Notes: generated by a model not told the origin, from the letters alone. A stretch of 64,000 nt of DNA from Lasiodiplodia sp. COLG20 (GCA_009801085.1 VNWV01000006.1:1116001-1180000), one strand, 5' to 3'. Shown: positions 53,662 to 64,000, counted from the stretch's first letter. Translations and numbers: made by a program.

Positions 53662-55434
53662 ATGGTCATCCGAAATACCGAGACGTCTATCCTCCTACCA
53701 ACATGGCTCCAGATGTATCAGCCAGACTCGATCTCAACATGGCTGTCAGAAAATACACCGGCCAAGGCGTCCCTCGGCACGCCCTTGTGCCACCTCGTCG
53801 ACAAATTTAAGCCCGACTTTGCATTCAAAGACCGACATCGTTACCACCTCGTCAGGACGGCTGCCGGGGCCGTGGCCTTGCATCGCCATGACGATCTTAT
53901 TGGATGCGTCCGCACTGCGAGTTTCAAATCGAGTCAGCCAGCTTCTTCCCGGTTTCTTTGGAGAAACGAAGTCGATGTAGTAGCAGTCAGACACTGGCTT
54001 ACGACATGCATCACAAACCACTTCAACTGCCGCCTCCAAGGGAGCCGTGACCTTCCCCGGAGCATGAAGGTCATAGATTGCATAGACGCTCGTGTTGTCC
54101 CTTGGGAGCCAGGAATGAAGTTCGCGACACTGAGTTACACGTGGGGCTCTGACACTGGCCCGACCCTGGCAGAGGGAGAGACGCTGCCGGCAGACCTGCC
54201 ACGGACGGTAGATGATGCCATCCAGCTGATCAAAAAACTCGGGCTCGCCGATCTTCGATATCTTTGGGTTGACCGGTATTGCATCGACCAGCATCGCCTT
54301 GACGAGAAGCACGACCAAATCCAGCAAATGCACAAAATCTTCTCGAACGCAGAACTCACCATCATAGCAGCCCATGGAGACAACGTGGATGCGGGGCTGC
54401 CAGGGGTTGGAGCTACGCCGAGGGCGCCGCAGTCGTTCATTGCCACTGCCGATGGGGCCCTGGTTTTCGTCGAAGCCAACATGAAGTCCATTACTCAATC
54501 GCCGTGGATGAAGCGAGGCTGGACTTTCCAAGAAGCTTGCTTCTCTCGGCGGCGTCTTTTCTTCACGTCAGAACAGGTCATGTTCGAATGTGCAGAAATG
54601 ACGGCGCAGGAAGTGCTACAAATACCGCTCAGGCACGGCGCTGGGTGCACGTTGAAACCGCTTTTCGGCGTGCACCTGTCGAATATCATGGGAGAGCAGA
54701 GGAGACCTTTCTCGTACTATGTTGAAGAGTACTCCCGACGGGTTCTTAGGTACGACTCGGATGCGCTCAACGCTTTCAGTGGGATTCTCCATGCGTTGGA
54801 GCAGTGCGAACCGCGGCTACACCACCTCTGGGCCATCCAGATCAACAATGGTCGATGCATGTCTCTTTTGTGGGATCTGCAGCATGACTTCGGCATGTCG
54901 CAACGCCGTTGGGATTACCCTTCGTGGTCCTGGCTCGGCTGGAAAGGGCCAGTGACTTTCTCGGGACTGAAAGTCGACACGGCTCCCGACGTAGCGATAT
55001 GGGTCGAGCGCATGGATGGCATTTTGCGGCCGATCGCCTCCACGTCCGACGCAGAAGACATCACGCAGAACCCCGGTGAATATTCTCGATACATTCACAT
55101 CGAGGCTTGCGCTTTCGACGTCAAGGTGTGTCTCCTTGGAGACGTGGTCGCGCTTGAGCGGGAAGCCTCGGACGGCACCAGCAACAGGGCGGTCGTCCAG
55201 AGAGGCAACAGTTCCCTTCTCAAGAGTCAGCTGGTGGGCGAGTCTCTGCAAGCAATCTTGCTCAATCGCCATGAGCTCTCGGACGGAATTAGGAATGTCG
55301 CGACGCTTCTACTAGTCAAGCAGAACAAGAATGGCACGGCGAGTTCCCGGGTCGGGGTGTGCGAAGTCAAGTGGTATCCTTTTGGGTATTTTGCCGAAAA
55401 GTCAGGGCGAGTGAAGATGACGCGGCTGGGGTGA
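53662..55434 (+). CDS. Heterokaryon-incompatibility (HET) domain protein
   Basis: HET-domain proteins trigger cell death in incompatible hyphal fusions or other recognition responses. Single frame of 590 codons. The HET domain starts about residue 115: HWLTTCITNHFNC just before it is the usual lead-in, then KFATLSYTWG, LPRTVDDAIQLIKKLGLADL then RYLWVDRYCIDQ, KIFSNAELTIIAAHGDNVDA then GLPG, and WMKRGWTFQEACFSRRRLFF. The C-terminal half (from about residue 330) has DYPSWSWLGWKGPV, typical of the region after HET, and no NACHT, WD40 or other module. The N-terminal 110 residues are not recognisable, so the true start may be further downstream or an upstream exon may exist. A palindromic element lies about 300 bases upstream. 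Confidence 0.88.
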   Translation: MVIRNTETSILLPTWLQMYQPDSISTWLSENTPAKASLGTPLCHLVDKFKPDFAFKDRHRYHLVRTAAGAVALHRHDDLIGCVRTASFKSSQPASSRFLWRNEVDVVAVRHWLTTCITNHFNCRLQGSRDLPRSMKVIDCIDARVVPWEPGMKFATLSYTWGSDTGPTLAEGETLPADLPRTVDDAIQLIKKLGLADLRYLWVDRYCIDQHRLDEKHDQIQQMHKIFSNAELTIIAAHGDNVDAGLPGVGATPRAPQSFIATADGALVFVEANMKSITQSPWMKRGWTFQEACFSRRRLFFTSEQVMFECAEMTAQEVLQIPLRHGAGCTLKPLFGVHLSNIMGEQRRPFSYYVEEYSRRVLRYDSDALNAFSGILHALEQCEPRLHHLWAIQINNGRCMSLLWDLQHDFGMSQRRWDYPSWSWLGWKGPVTFSGLKVDTAPDVAIWVERMDGILRPIASTSDAEDITQNPGEYSRYIHIEACAFDVKVCLLGDVVALEREASDGTSNRAVVQRGNSSLLKSQLVGESLQAILLNRHELSDGIRNVATLLLVKQNKNGTASSRVGVCEVKWYPFGYFAEKSGRVKMTRLG

Positions 55435-55843
55435 AGGTTTTGTGATGGAGGCGAGACCCTTGAATTTTCACGCTACTGCGATAGTAGACTCCTTCTGAGC
55501 GAACGAAAGCTTGGGCAGGCAGATCTCCCGACAAGCGTTCGCTTAAAATAATCGGCCACCCCGGTCTCGCCGCGGTCTGGCTGCTTCCTCTGCTTCCTCC
55601 GGCGATCAAGTGCCGCCATCTGCCGCCCCGCCTGCCTTCTTTCGACACCACTATCTCGTATCTAGAAGCCTAGCCCCAGGAACGAAGCTTACCCTGCGCC
55701 GCCCTATTTTTCCTTCAGCTGAGTCCGGCCCAACAATGCCCGCCACAAATCTCCACCGCCGCGCTCTTTTGACGCTCCCTTCCTCTCCGTTCTCCTGGTG
55801 ATTTTCCCTCTCGTCGCTTTTCTTGTCGCTGTCAATTGCAATC
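55435..55843. other. Intergenic region upstream of the WSC gene
   Basis: 409 bases with no supportable gene; it holds the promoter and leader of the WSC protein, with pyrimidine-rich stretches just before the ATG. Confidence 0.45.
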
Positions 55844-56508
55844 ATGGCCCCCATCTCCGCCCTCTTCTCCGCCATCCTTCTGCCCGCCCTCGCCTTTGCG
55901 CAATCGAGCAGCACCACCATCTCTGCTTCGGAATCGAGAACCACCTCGACCGCCACATCCAGCTCGGCCAGCACCAGCGGCACCACCACGTCAGCGAGCA
56001 CGAGCGCCTACCCGTCGGCGACGCTGGCCATCAACCAGGGCAGCAGCGGCTACGAGTACGCGGGCTGCTGGAATGAGACGCAGGGCTTCGTGCAGGGCGG
56101 CGGCGTGCGCGCGCTGTCGGGCGGCAGCATGAACGCGACGGACGAGATGACGCCCGAGTGGTGCTTCGACTTCTGCGGCGGCTCGCAGTACGCCGGCCTG
56201 GAGTACGGACGAGAGTACGTTTGCTGCCTTTCTCTTCCTATGCTGTGAGTACTAACGTTTCTTTGCGCAACAGGTGCTGGTGCAGCCCCTATCTGTCGAG
56301 CCTGTCGACCGAGCTGCCCGAGGGCGCGTGCGGCATCCCATGCAAAGCGAACGAGACCGAAGCATGTGGTGGCTCGTGGGCTCTGTCGCTGTACAACCGG
56401 ACGAGCGGCGCGGCGAGCTGGGGCGCCGGCGCAGGAAGGCATGCTGTCTGGAGCGCCGTGGTCGTCGCGGGCATGACAGCTGCGGCTGGATTTGTCATGG
56501 AACTGTGA
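55844..56508 (+). CDS. Secreted WSC-domain cell-surface protein
   Basis: WSC domains are Cys-rich carbohydrate-binding modules found in cell-wall stress sensors and wall proteins. Two exons (55844-56214, 56274-56508) encode 201 residues. A signal peptide (MAPISALFSAILLPALAFAQ) leads to a Ser/Thr-rich stretch of about 45 residues likely to be O-glycosylated. The WSC domain spans about residues 68-160: YEYAGCWNETQGFV, EWCFDFCGGSQYAGLEYGRE, CWCSPYLSSLSTELPEGACG, CKANETEACGGSWALSLYN. The C-terminus is hydrophobic (AVWSAVVVAGMTAAAGFVME) after a small-residue stretch, which suits either a GPI anchor or a single transmembrane helix without cytoplasmic tail. The lack of a tail argues against a signalling sensor. 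Confidence 0.88.
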
Positions 56509-57261
56509 AGAAGAGGGATGTCCATCTGGAAAGGAGTTAGGCGAAGGGCTCGGGGGGGCTCCAGTCATTTGATAGATTAATAATAGACACGAGATGATTT
56601 CACGACTGAGGCATTGTTTTCACAGCCGATCTGGAGGTGTCACGGTACCCGAGACGATCTTACCTTGTGCGATACCTGATGCGAGAAATTCTGTCTATCC
56701 TTTTCTTGATTCATTTGCGCCAATAACTACGTTCATAAGCACAGTACCGCCTCGTGAGGCTGAACTGGAGGAGTGTAGCCATACCGAGAGCACAACGAGA
56801 CAGGCCGGCCCTTGTCCGGGCTCACCGGCCACAAATAGGCAAGAAGGTTTTGAGTTTCGGCAACAAAGTAAACACGGTCTGCGGCCCCGGCCCGATATTA
56901 TTATAGCTTTGTATGCCTGACGCCGATCATGCGGCCCGTCCCGTTACCACCATGTATTCCACCGCAGTGGGTTGCGGTAGATTCAAGTCCTCTGTCTCAC
57001 GAAAAATGGCATAGTCTTCGTTGGCGGGTAGTCGAGGTAAACGTCTGGACATAGATGTTTGTTGAAAAGAGAAAGTAAAGACCCGCCCAGAATGGGTTCA
57101 GAAACGAGAAGGTTTCGAGAAAGCCCAATTCCTCCAAATAGTCCCCGGTTCCACGGTGAAAAGAAATCTCGAGAAGGCAGCAGCATGTGAAAGCCTGTTG
57201 CTGGGCAACAAGGTGACGACCCTGCAGGTGACATGGCCTGCGCTTGGACCACCAGCCTACG

Positions 57262-57559
57262 TATAAATACCCCAGGTCCTCCATCCTCGGCTGCTCTTTT
57301 CCTTCTTCAGCTCTCTTTGCCTTTTGGCTTAGAACGAGTCCAACCACTCCACAAGTCCGACTCCGAACCGACCCCTCGAGAAGATCTTGGTCTAAGCCAA
57401 TGGCCGCAGGCAAAGAGAGCTATTTGCTGGCGGGGCATCTCAACGTAAGTCACCCGCCAGCAAGCGACACACTGATTGTTCTTCTCGCAGGAGGTTGGAA
57501 GGAGCTCGCGACCGATGCCTTCCAAGCCCACAGAAGTCACTGCCACTGTCACGATTTGA
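57262..57559 (+). CDS. Possible small two-exon gene with TATA box
   Basis: A consensus TATAAATA at 57262-57269 is followed 130 bases later by an ATG at 57400 (coding exons 57400-57444 and 57491-57559). The 46-base intron has perfect GTAAGT and CTCGCAG ends and joins in phase. The product would be 37 residues beginning MAAGKESYLLAGHLNEVG. No family recognised. The transcript may run on into the duplicated block downstream and could be non-coding. Confidence 0.3.
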
Positions 57560-57570
57560 CTTGGATTCAT

Positions 57571-57859
57571 CACCACCAACTTCACTCACTCTGTGGTCGA
57601 CTCTCTGGCTTGCCTCACTTCACTTGAGAAGATTATGGTAAGTGATGCTCAACTCTTTCGATTGCTGTTCGTCCTTCTGACAAGGGACAGTCTGGCAATC
57701 TCTACTCATCAACCATCAACCTCACTTTGTGGTCGACTCTCTCTGGCTTGCTTGCCTCACTTTACTTGAGAAGATCCTGGTAAGTGATGCTCAACTATTT
57801 CCATTGCTCTTCGACATTCTTCTGACAAGAGCAAGTCCAGCAATCTCTACTCATCAACC
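57571..57859 (+). repeat. Tandem duplication of an about 145-base block with splice-like signals
   Basis: Two head-to-tail units (about 57571-57711 and 57712-57859) share TGTGGTCGACTCTCT, ACTTGAGAAGAT, GGTAAGTGATGCTCAACT and CAATCTCTACTCATCAAC. Each contains a perfect 5' splice site consensus GGTAAGT followed about 50 bases later by a possible acceptor (GGGACAG in unit 1, altered to GAGCAAG in unit 2). Confidence 0.75.
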
Positions 57860-58175
57860 TTCCACCTCACCTCACCTCGCCTTCACTCCTATCGCCAAAC
57901 AAGCCCACACGCCTGCAACAAGCCAAACTGAGCCGCTGAACAATCAATCACTCCACTCGAAAATCTCAGCAATGCTCCTGGCACATCAACCAATACATTC
58001 AAAAGGCACTTGGCAAAGGCATCTCAAAGGGGGGGAAATCAGTGGCACTGAAGAAGAGGGAAATTTTGGTTGGCAGCTGGAAATATCAGGACAAATCAAA
58101 AATGAATCAAGTTCGCTTCAAGTCTAGTCTTTTTGCCAATGTGAAGTAACCCGAAAACGCCTTGTGCGAATGTCA

Positions 58176-59112
58176 TCACGCACTGTTATCCTCCATGTAC
58201 CTCTCACGGATCTCTTCCATACCGACTTCCCTCCTGTCGCTCTCCTTCAGCATGCGGGTGATCTCGCTGGGGTGGACGAGGTTGAACAGCAGCATGACGG
58301 CGAACATGAGCACGGCGTCGAAGATGTACAGAAAGACCTCGTGCTTGAGCAGGTATCCGTTGTTGCCCATCAGATACTCGATGACCCTGAAGACGGAGCG
58401 GACGAAGACGAGCAGGCTGGCGGCCATGAGGACCCAGAAGTGCTTGCGCCAGGGCATGGAGCCGTCGTCGACGATGCTCTTGGCCGTGGGCTGGCGCGAG
58501 ATGCGCGAGTAGAAGAGCAGGCCGACGACCATGAAGAAGCCGAAGAAGGCGAGCTGGACGAACAGGCCGGCCACGACGATCTTCTCGCCCGTGTGCATCG
58601 ACGACGCGCTGCCCGCCGACATGATGCCCGCGCCGCCCGCCTGCACCAGGAACGAGATGACGTCGCCCGACACGAACATCTTGGTCAGCCACTTCTGCCG
58701 GATCAGCGAGTGCTGCTCGCCGTCGGTGACGAGGATGATGCGGCCGAGGATCATGTAGATGGAGGCGGCGAACAGCGCGGGCGCCACGAGGAGCAGCAGC
58801 GACTGCTGGATGAAGGGGCCGAGCGCCCACTGGTCCTGCGACGATAGTGCGCGGCCAACGTAGCCAACCCACTCAACTGTCTCTGCGTCAGCCGAAAGAC
58901 TCGCCGCGGTTCCAGGTGCACGTACAGAAGCCGCCGATGATGAGCGGAATGAAATACCACGTCCGCGTGCGGCCGCATTGCCAGCAGTGCCAGAATGTTG
59001 TTATCACAAAAGCGACGACGAATATGATGGCGGCCGGGAGGCTGGGATGGTAGCGGTAGAGCACGTAGGCGTTGGGATCATCGAGGGACGGGTGGTATCC
59101 AGAGTCGGACAT
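58176..59112 (-). CDS. RTA1-like multispan membrane protein
   Basis: RTA1-family proteins have seven membrane helices and are linked to lipid translocation and resistance to membrane-active compounds. Two exons (59112-58926, 58876-58176) encode 295 residues. After a short N-terminus (MSDSGYHPSLDDPNAYVLYR) the first helices are SLPAAIIFVVAFVITTFWHC and TWYFIPLIIGGFFEWVGYVG; splicing at GGFF/EWVGYVGR restores a strong family motif. Then come SLLLLVAPALFAASIYMILG, TKMFVSGDVISFLVQAGGAG, LFVQLAFFGFFMVVGLLFYS, FRVIEYLMGNNGYLLKHEVF then LYIFDAVLMFAVMLLFNLVH. All are hallmarks of RTA1. A charged tail follows. Substrate unknown. Confidence 0.93.
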
Positions 59113-62100
59113 GTTGGACTGATGGTCTGGGGGCAGAACAGGAAGCGAATCTGCTTGGTGGACAGGGAAAAGCAGGAAACGAGCATGCGTGGACTTCGGT
59201 AGATGATTGAGAAGGTATCCACGGCTAGATATACCTGTGCAGAGATGAACCGGACGTAAGCACCCGCCTCCAGGCTGTGCAAACGGCCAATTCCATCCTC
59301 CTTGGACCATTAGGCGTGGTGTAGGCGTATTCTGTGCAGACCGACGTATTCGTATGACGCGAACGAGCGAATCAGAGGTCGAGATTTGCGAGTCTGCTTT
59401 ACGAGACGCGCCAAAGTGGGGCGGCGGATTGAACATTGCGCGGAGGCGGGATACGTCGGGTACGATGTCTGAAAAATTACAGCAGATATCGGAACGCCCG
59501 CCCTGACATGGATATATCTGAGTAGATAGATGCATCTGAACGAGAGCTTAAGCTTCTCGATCTGGTTGCGATAATAGGTAAGCGGGCCGATCGTGACGCT
59601 GCCCAATGAGAACCAGCGCAGTGCGAGCGGAGCCTAAGCGCGCAAAATGCTAATGCTCGCTTATGATAAGCAACAGTCGTATCGCAATCATTTCCCCTGC
59701 ATCCGTTGTTTTTTTTTTTTTTTTCGACCACCCTGTATGATATGACACGGATCTAGTAAAACAATGACTTGGACGCCGTGGATTCTCCTTTGGTATTTTG
59801 AGGTGTTGGGATTCGTTTTCAAGATACCTTTAAGCTCAAGATTTCACTCGTCGGTGTAGTTCAACAAGTAAATGGTCAAGCCCGGCTAGCTTCTGCTTGA
59901 TAGCTTAGTGGCCCGTCACTACTAATTCCTTCCCGGAAATATGCTACCGTAGACTAGCCATTACATTTTCTTAAGTGAGTTCCTACCTGCATACATCCTA
60001 ACTTTTTTTTATATTAAATTTCGGGAAGTGAAGCTTCCACACAATCAATTATTTTCTTTACCTTCCACCCCGTGTCCTAGCCTATCGTCATGGCTGACCG
60101 ATGCACAGACAATTCGCTCAGTCATGTTTAATAACTATTAAACTCAGCTTAAATGTTGAGAATCGGAATGGATTTATGCCAGAATATAAGGCCTTGTGCC
60201 GACACTGAACTTCAGTGCGGTGCCACGCTTTTTTCGAAGTTCGACAATCTATCATCCTGCTCCACTCATAAATAACGCAGCTTCACGCCGAGACCGGATG
60301 TCTTTGAATGAATACGCGATACTCAAACAGCAAATGACTTTATATTGTAGTTGGATCCTGTCTTACTCGAGCAACAAATGGCCTCGGTGCAAGCGGGGAC
60401 TCCAGCGGAACTACGTGGATTGGCCAGCAGTATGTCTACTTCGGTGACCGAAGTGAAACGACTCGGGCATCCTAGCCCCACCCCACAAATGCCAGCAGAC
60501 ATATTCGCGCTCCAACACCCCCCGACTTGCACCACCCATATCTATGTATAAAACTTGCAGATTCGGCAGTCAGATGAACAGCAGGCTGTAGTCCCTCACG
60601 ATTATCTTCACAGAGATAGCTTCTCTTACTCGGTGAAGTACTTCTGATCGATGGAGAGAAGCTCCAAACAAGACGGACACTTCATGGAAAATAGTTTGAA
60701 CGCTGATGAGTACGAACGTGCCCCAACCATCGCCCAGTGTTGGAGAAACAACAGCTCCTCCGCCATCTTGGCATACCAACTCCCTGTATTGGCCCGGTTT
60801 CTGAGCCTTATGACGCAGTTTCACCCGAATGATCGCACCAGCAGGACAGTTTGTCACAACAGACTTCATTAGCTCAAGCATGGTCAGGAGATTCACCAGT
60901 TGTTATTAGTATGTGCCAAAACAGAAGTAATATACGACACCTCAATGGACTTCGAAAAATCACGCCATTGATCCTGTGCTTGCGCGGGAGAATACGCCGC
61001 CAAGCCACCAGGCTGCCAATTCAAGGAATAGACTTGCCACCGGCCACAAGAGAAGCTCTCGGCTGCAACAGGCCCGACGAGCCCCGCCCCTCGCTCGTTG
61101 GAAGAGGCGAGGCAGCAGTCAATCCAGACCAATAATGGAAAAGAAAAGTCTGAACATCTGGCGGTTGGTCCTGAGCTTCTGAAATACGACGGTAAGAAGT
61201 AATGTTTCTGACCACTCACTACTCTCTTGGGAAAGGCTGGAGCGGCTGGGGGAAGAAGTTATGCCCTCAATCCGACACGCCAGCCTCACGAAGTGCTTTT
61301 TAGGCACCATATCCCGTTTCCATCACCCCCGGCACAGGGAATTATCGGATCCCTACGGATGACGCTGCTCTACTGGAAGCAACCCTGGTCTTTTTCCTTT
61401 CCGTATGTTGTCTTACTCCTGGTGGAGCATGGTCAAGTCAGCTGAAGGCAAATTCGTGGCTAGTGTTTACGCCCGCCTTATATTCAGTGGAGATGGTGAG
61501 GCAACAATATGGTGGATCCTGGCCGTGCAATGGTCCAGGCATCATGAACCATAATGACGATTCCCTACCGGAGTAACAGTCTTGGAAACCCGAACATGTA
61601 CTGATCTTAGCCCCCATATTACCTTTGGATCCAAGTTTAGTTTAGAATACTGGAAAATGACACGCTCCCTCCAACACTTCCGTCTCGTCACATTGCTCAA
61701 TATCTTCAAGGTCCAAGACTTGAGCTACCGGAATGTTCGTACCTAGATTCCCATCTCCAACTCTTCGTGTGCCATTGTCTGCGGTTGCGGGGTTTCATCC
61801 GTGCTCCACTTCAGCCAAGCGTATGTGTATTTAAGCCTACTAACCCTGCCTAGTGCTTACCTCTTCTCCATAGCATATTGAATGCAACTTGCATGCTGTA
61901 TGCGGGCGAAGAGTGACAGTTGTGAACAGGAACCGAATTCTGGGGAAGAAGATGGTTCAGGAACTGCGTGGCGTGATTGCACGTGCAGATCATCAGCCTC
62001 GCACACTATCTTGAGGCATGATTGTCGGTATTAGGGCTCAATCGTCTTCCATAAGCTTGAAACCCCACACAATTCGTATAATGCCTGCGCCGCCAGCTGG

Positions 62101-62344
62101 CACAGGATGTGATCAGCGCTGATCTAGTGGGACGACCCGAAGCCTCATCGCCAATCGCCCATGGCCCATGGCCGACGGAACGCCGGCGGCTTACGGCAAT
62201 CCAGCCTCCAAGGCCATGGTAGTTGACCTTACAAAGCTCTGGTTCGCATATCCACATTCATCAGGCAACGTTTTTGGGGGTCTCCACCATGGGGATCAGC
62301 CATGGATTTCCCAGTCAGGCCCATGTAAACGCCGGTTTAGGATC

Positions 62345-62540
62345 ACTTAGACTGAATGTGGACCTTTCACTGTAGAGCTCAGCCGCCAATATCCTACTAC
62401 ACTTACGTACATCCCCATCGGACCTTGCACTGTAGGGCTCAGCCATGCCCATTCAGGTCCACGTACACTTCGATGCGGACCTTTCACCGTAGGGCAGCCA
62501 CGGATTGCCTATTCTGGTTCACGTATACTCGGATGCTGAG
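62345..62540 (+). repeat. Degenerate minisatellite, about 60-base unit
   Basis: Three main units begin at about 62356, 62418 and 62476, sharing GGACCTTTCACTGTAGGGCT, CAGCCA and CACGTACACTTCGATGC with substitutions. Partial units extend on both sides (about 62281-62355 and 62540-62570). They end just before the TATA box of the secreted protein gene, so they lie in its promoter. Confidence 0.7.
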
Positions 62541-62583
62541 GGATAGACTCACGTAAACTTCGATGTGATGGAGGACTGTGAAA

Positions 62584-62591
62584 TATAAAAG
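62584..62591 (+). promoter_or_regulatory. TATA box of the secreted EF-hand protein
   Basis: TATAAAAG lies 85 to 92 bases upstream of the ATG at 62676, at the right distance for a short leader. Confidence 0.6.
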
Positions 62592-62675
62592 CGAGTCCAG
62601 TGTCTGCAAACCAGACCATCAATCACCACCACAATCAGCTCAGCTCAACCAAAGCCAACCAACACTTCAGCCATC

Positions 62676-63188
62676 ATGCAGCCCTCCACGCTCTTCGTCA
62701 TCCTTTCCGCCATTGCTCCATTCGCCGCCGCCGCGTGCTGCCGAGCCGACGACAACGGAATTTGCGGAGACGGCACTACGGGCACCCCATACTGCGGCTA
62801 CGGGCCTTGCGACTGGACTGGTTGCAACTGCGAGGGCGGTAAGTTGTTGGATGAAATAAAGCTCCATACCACAACACTAACCTTTTCGTTCTAGGTTGCC
62901 GCAGCGGTTCGGCCGCTGCCATGGGGAGCGCCGTCGAAGCTGGAGCGAGCGAGGTCCCTTCGGCCACCGATGCCTTCAAAGCCGCTAATGTTGACGGCAC
63001 CGGAAACCTTACCCTGCACCAGTACACTCAGTACGTCGGTGCTGCGGACGATGACAAGGCTTACGTCGAATGGATCGACAAGTAGGTCCTCCGTTCCTTT
63101 AAATATAAGCGTGACACTGATCAACTGGGCTAGGCACGACACGAACGGCGATGGTGTCCTGAGCCTCGAGGAGGCCCTCGCCGAGTAG
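62676..63188 (+). CDS. Small secreted Cys-rich protein with a C-terminal EF-hand pair
   Basis: Function unknown. Three exons (62676-62838, 62895-63081, 63134-63188) encode 134 residues. A signal peptide (MQPSTLFVILSAIAPFAAAA) precedes a Cys-rich segment of about 37 residues with eight cysteines (CCRADDNGICGDG, YCGYGPCDWTGCNCEGGC). The second half has a degenerate loop NVDGTGNLTLHQY and a canonical EF loop DTNGDGVLSLEE near the C-terminus. Combining a knotted Cys-rich module with calcium-binding loops in a secreted protein suggests an apoplastic or wall function, possibly an effector, but this is inference. It has a strong TATA box and short leader, and a minisatellite in its promoter. Confidence 0.85.
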
Positions 63189-63846
63189 GGTCTCTCTACT
63201 CGAGCCACGCAGCCACGACACTCGCTTACGAATCACGACGCTCTTTTTCTTGGGTACAATATAGCGATGGATGCCACGGACCGACTCGTAGCCGCTCTGA
63301 GAGTTCGTTGCATGCAGAGGTGTACTGTAGCCGTTAGCTAGAGCCATAGAATGAAGAGTTATGCTTCGGTATTTTTCGTGTGTTAGTGAGTGAATATAGA
63401 ATTTCGAATTAAGACATCCCGGTGTGGATAAAATACAGTAGTTTATAGGGCGCGGCTGGGACCCAAAAATTAGCGTCTTGGCGTGCGCGCTCGCCAATAA
63501 ACAGACACGGTGTACGAGAGACTGACTGTACGACGGGACGGCTGCATCTGGATATAAAAGCGCCATCTCCGCCACTTTGCCTTCGTGCTTCCGCAGGTCC
63601 TGAGAGCCGACTGCGACATCCTCGGAACCTCACTCGGGTGTGTCGGATCGAGAGCAAGGGACACGGACACGATGGACGCGTCGGTGAGATTGTTGATCCG
63701 CTGCCCTGTCGTTTCCGGCGGATGTTGGGGTGCGGCGACGCGACACGGGCGCCCCACATGGCGATGCAAGCCATCGCCCCCTTCCTCGCCTCGCCGGGCG
63801 ACCTTGTGAACGTCTCGCGAGCTGCACGCTCCAGCCTGTCGTCGCC
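63189..63846. other. Intergenic region upstream of the Zn2Cys6 gene
   Basis: 658 bases holding the 3' UTR of the secreted protein and the promoter of the transcription factor. Frames on both strands lack recognisable features. Confidence 0.45.
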
Positions 63847-64000
63847 ATGCCCGATGAATCGCAGTCCAAGCGCCCCGCTACCAGGCGATCGCACAAGAAG
63901 ACGCGCACCGGCTGCGTGCAATGCAAGCAGCGCCGCGTGAAAGTATGATCCTCTTCTCGCAAGAATTCCAGCGCTTCCCTGCAGCCACCCGCCCCCAGCC
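63847..64000 (+). CDS. Zn2Cys6 transcription factor, 5' end only
   Basis: An ATG at 63847 opens a 96-base first exon (to 63942) followed by a GTATGA donor. The peptide MPDESQSKRPATRRSHKKTR leads into TGCVQCKQRRVK, the start of a fungal binuclear zinc cluster (C-x2-C-x6-C). The next residue would be the third cysteine, encoded beyond the intron. An intron at this exact place in the cluster is common in the family. The remainder is outside the window. Confidence 0.82.

Larger units (their letters stand above)
56509..58175. other. Intergenic region with a TATA-driven small locus and tandem duplication
   Basis: 1.67 kb. It contains a strong TATA box at 57262-57269, a possible 37-codon two-exon gene (57400-57559) and a tandem duplication of about 145 bases (57571-57859). 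Nothing else is supported; the frame at 57729-58127 crosses the duplication. Confidence 0.5.
59113..62675. other. Long intergenic region without convincing genes
   Basis: 3.56 kb. It contains a T-run at about 59708-59724, an AT-rich stretch (about 59750-60200), scattered short frames on both strands with no recognised domain, and a degenerate minisatellite at about 62345-62540. It may contain decayed genes: a frame at 60351-60551 and its neighbours look like protein but cannot be joined into a model. Confidence 0.5.

Noticed and set aside
57003..57060. Possible degenerate MITE (AAAAATGGCATA ... GGGTAGTCGAGG ... ACGTCTGGACAT)
   Set aside because: Order of motifs is suggestive, but no second arm is recognisable and similarity is too weak to claim a copy.
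60196..61445. Short frames on both strands in the 59.1-62.7 kb gap, some with protein-like stretches
   Set aside because: No consistent exon model could be built and no family was recognised; possibly decayed genes.

Overview
The window is nuclear DNA of a filamentous ascomycete (Pezizomycotina). The genes carry short GT..AG introns of about 44 to 150 bases, and several families are typical of this group: DUF6594, RTA1, HET, WSC, PTH11-type rhodopsin, bZIP-DUF3425 and Zn2Cys6. A Dothideomycete-like genome is plausible but the sequence does not prove it. Intergenic DNA is long, often 0.5 to 3.5 kb, GC-rich in places and with homopolymer runs. I rebuilt exon structures by hand. For every multi-exon gene the exon lengths sum to a multiple of three and the joined protein reads through the family motifs.

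Layout. 0-14 kb is mostly conserved minus-strand genes: the 5' tip of an unidentified gene (1-94), a RasGAP of the GapA/Sar1 type (1402-4030), a DUF6594 membrane protein (6812-9275), a type II alternative NADH dehydrogenase (10181-12133) and arginase (12965-14112). 14-23 kb is an accessory stretch: an alkylmercury-lyase-like gene with a 19-base exon (15766-16667), a divergent bZIP factor (16964-18462), an unrecognised locus with two overlapping frames (18981-20756), and a protein with tandem W..CFG repeats (21420-22383). Copies of one palindromic repeat family lie between them. 23-27 kb holds MRM2 and RFT1. 27-37 kb is accessory again: tyrosinase, PTH11-like rhodopsin protein, GNAT acetyltransferase, patatin-like phospholipase, a 70-base poly-T run and an AT-rich island. 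37-50 kb is a housekeeping block: MIT-domain protein, COP9 subunit 3, COQ9, an Mtf2-like protein and the WD40 protein CMR1. 51-64 kb mixes secreted or surface proteins (IgE-binding-like, WSC, a Cys-rich EF-hand protein) with a DUF167 protein, a HET-domain protein, an RTA1 transporter-like protein and the start of a Zn2Cys6 factor cut by the window end.

How the genes relate. There is no obvious biosynthetic gene cluster. COQ9 and the Mtf2-like gene are mitochondrial neighbours, and Mtf2-like and CMR1 share a 280-base divergent promoter. MRM2 and the alternative NADH dehydrogenase are also mitochondrial. The most distinctive feature is a family of at least eight short, nearly fully palindromic elements. 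The most complete copies have outer terminal inverted repeats starting CAGTCCCC and are flanked by TA, as expected of non-autonomous Tc1/mariner-type MITEs. They sit only in the accessory segments. I saw no tRNA, rRNA or CRISPR array.
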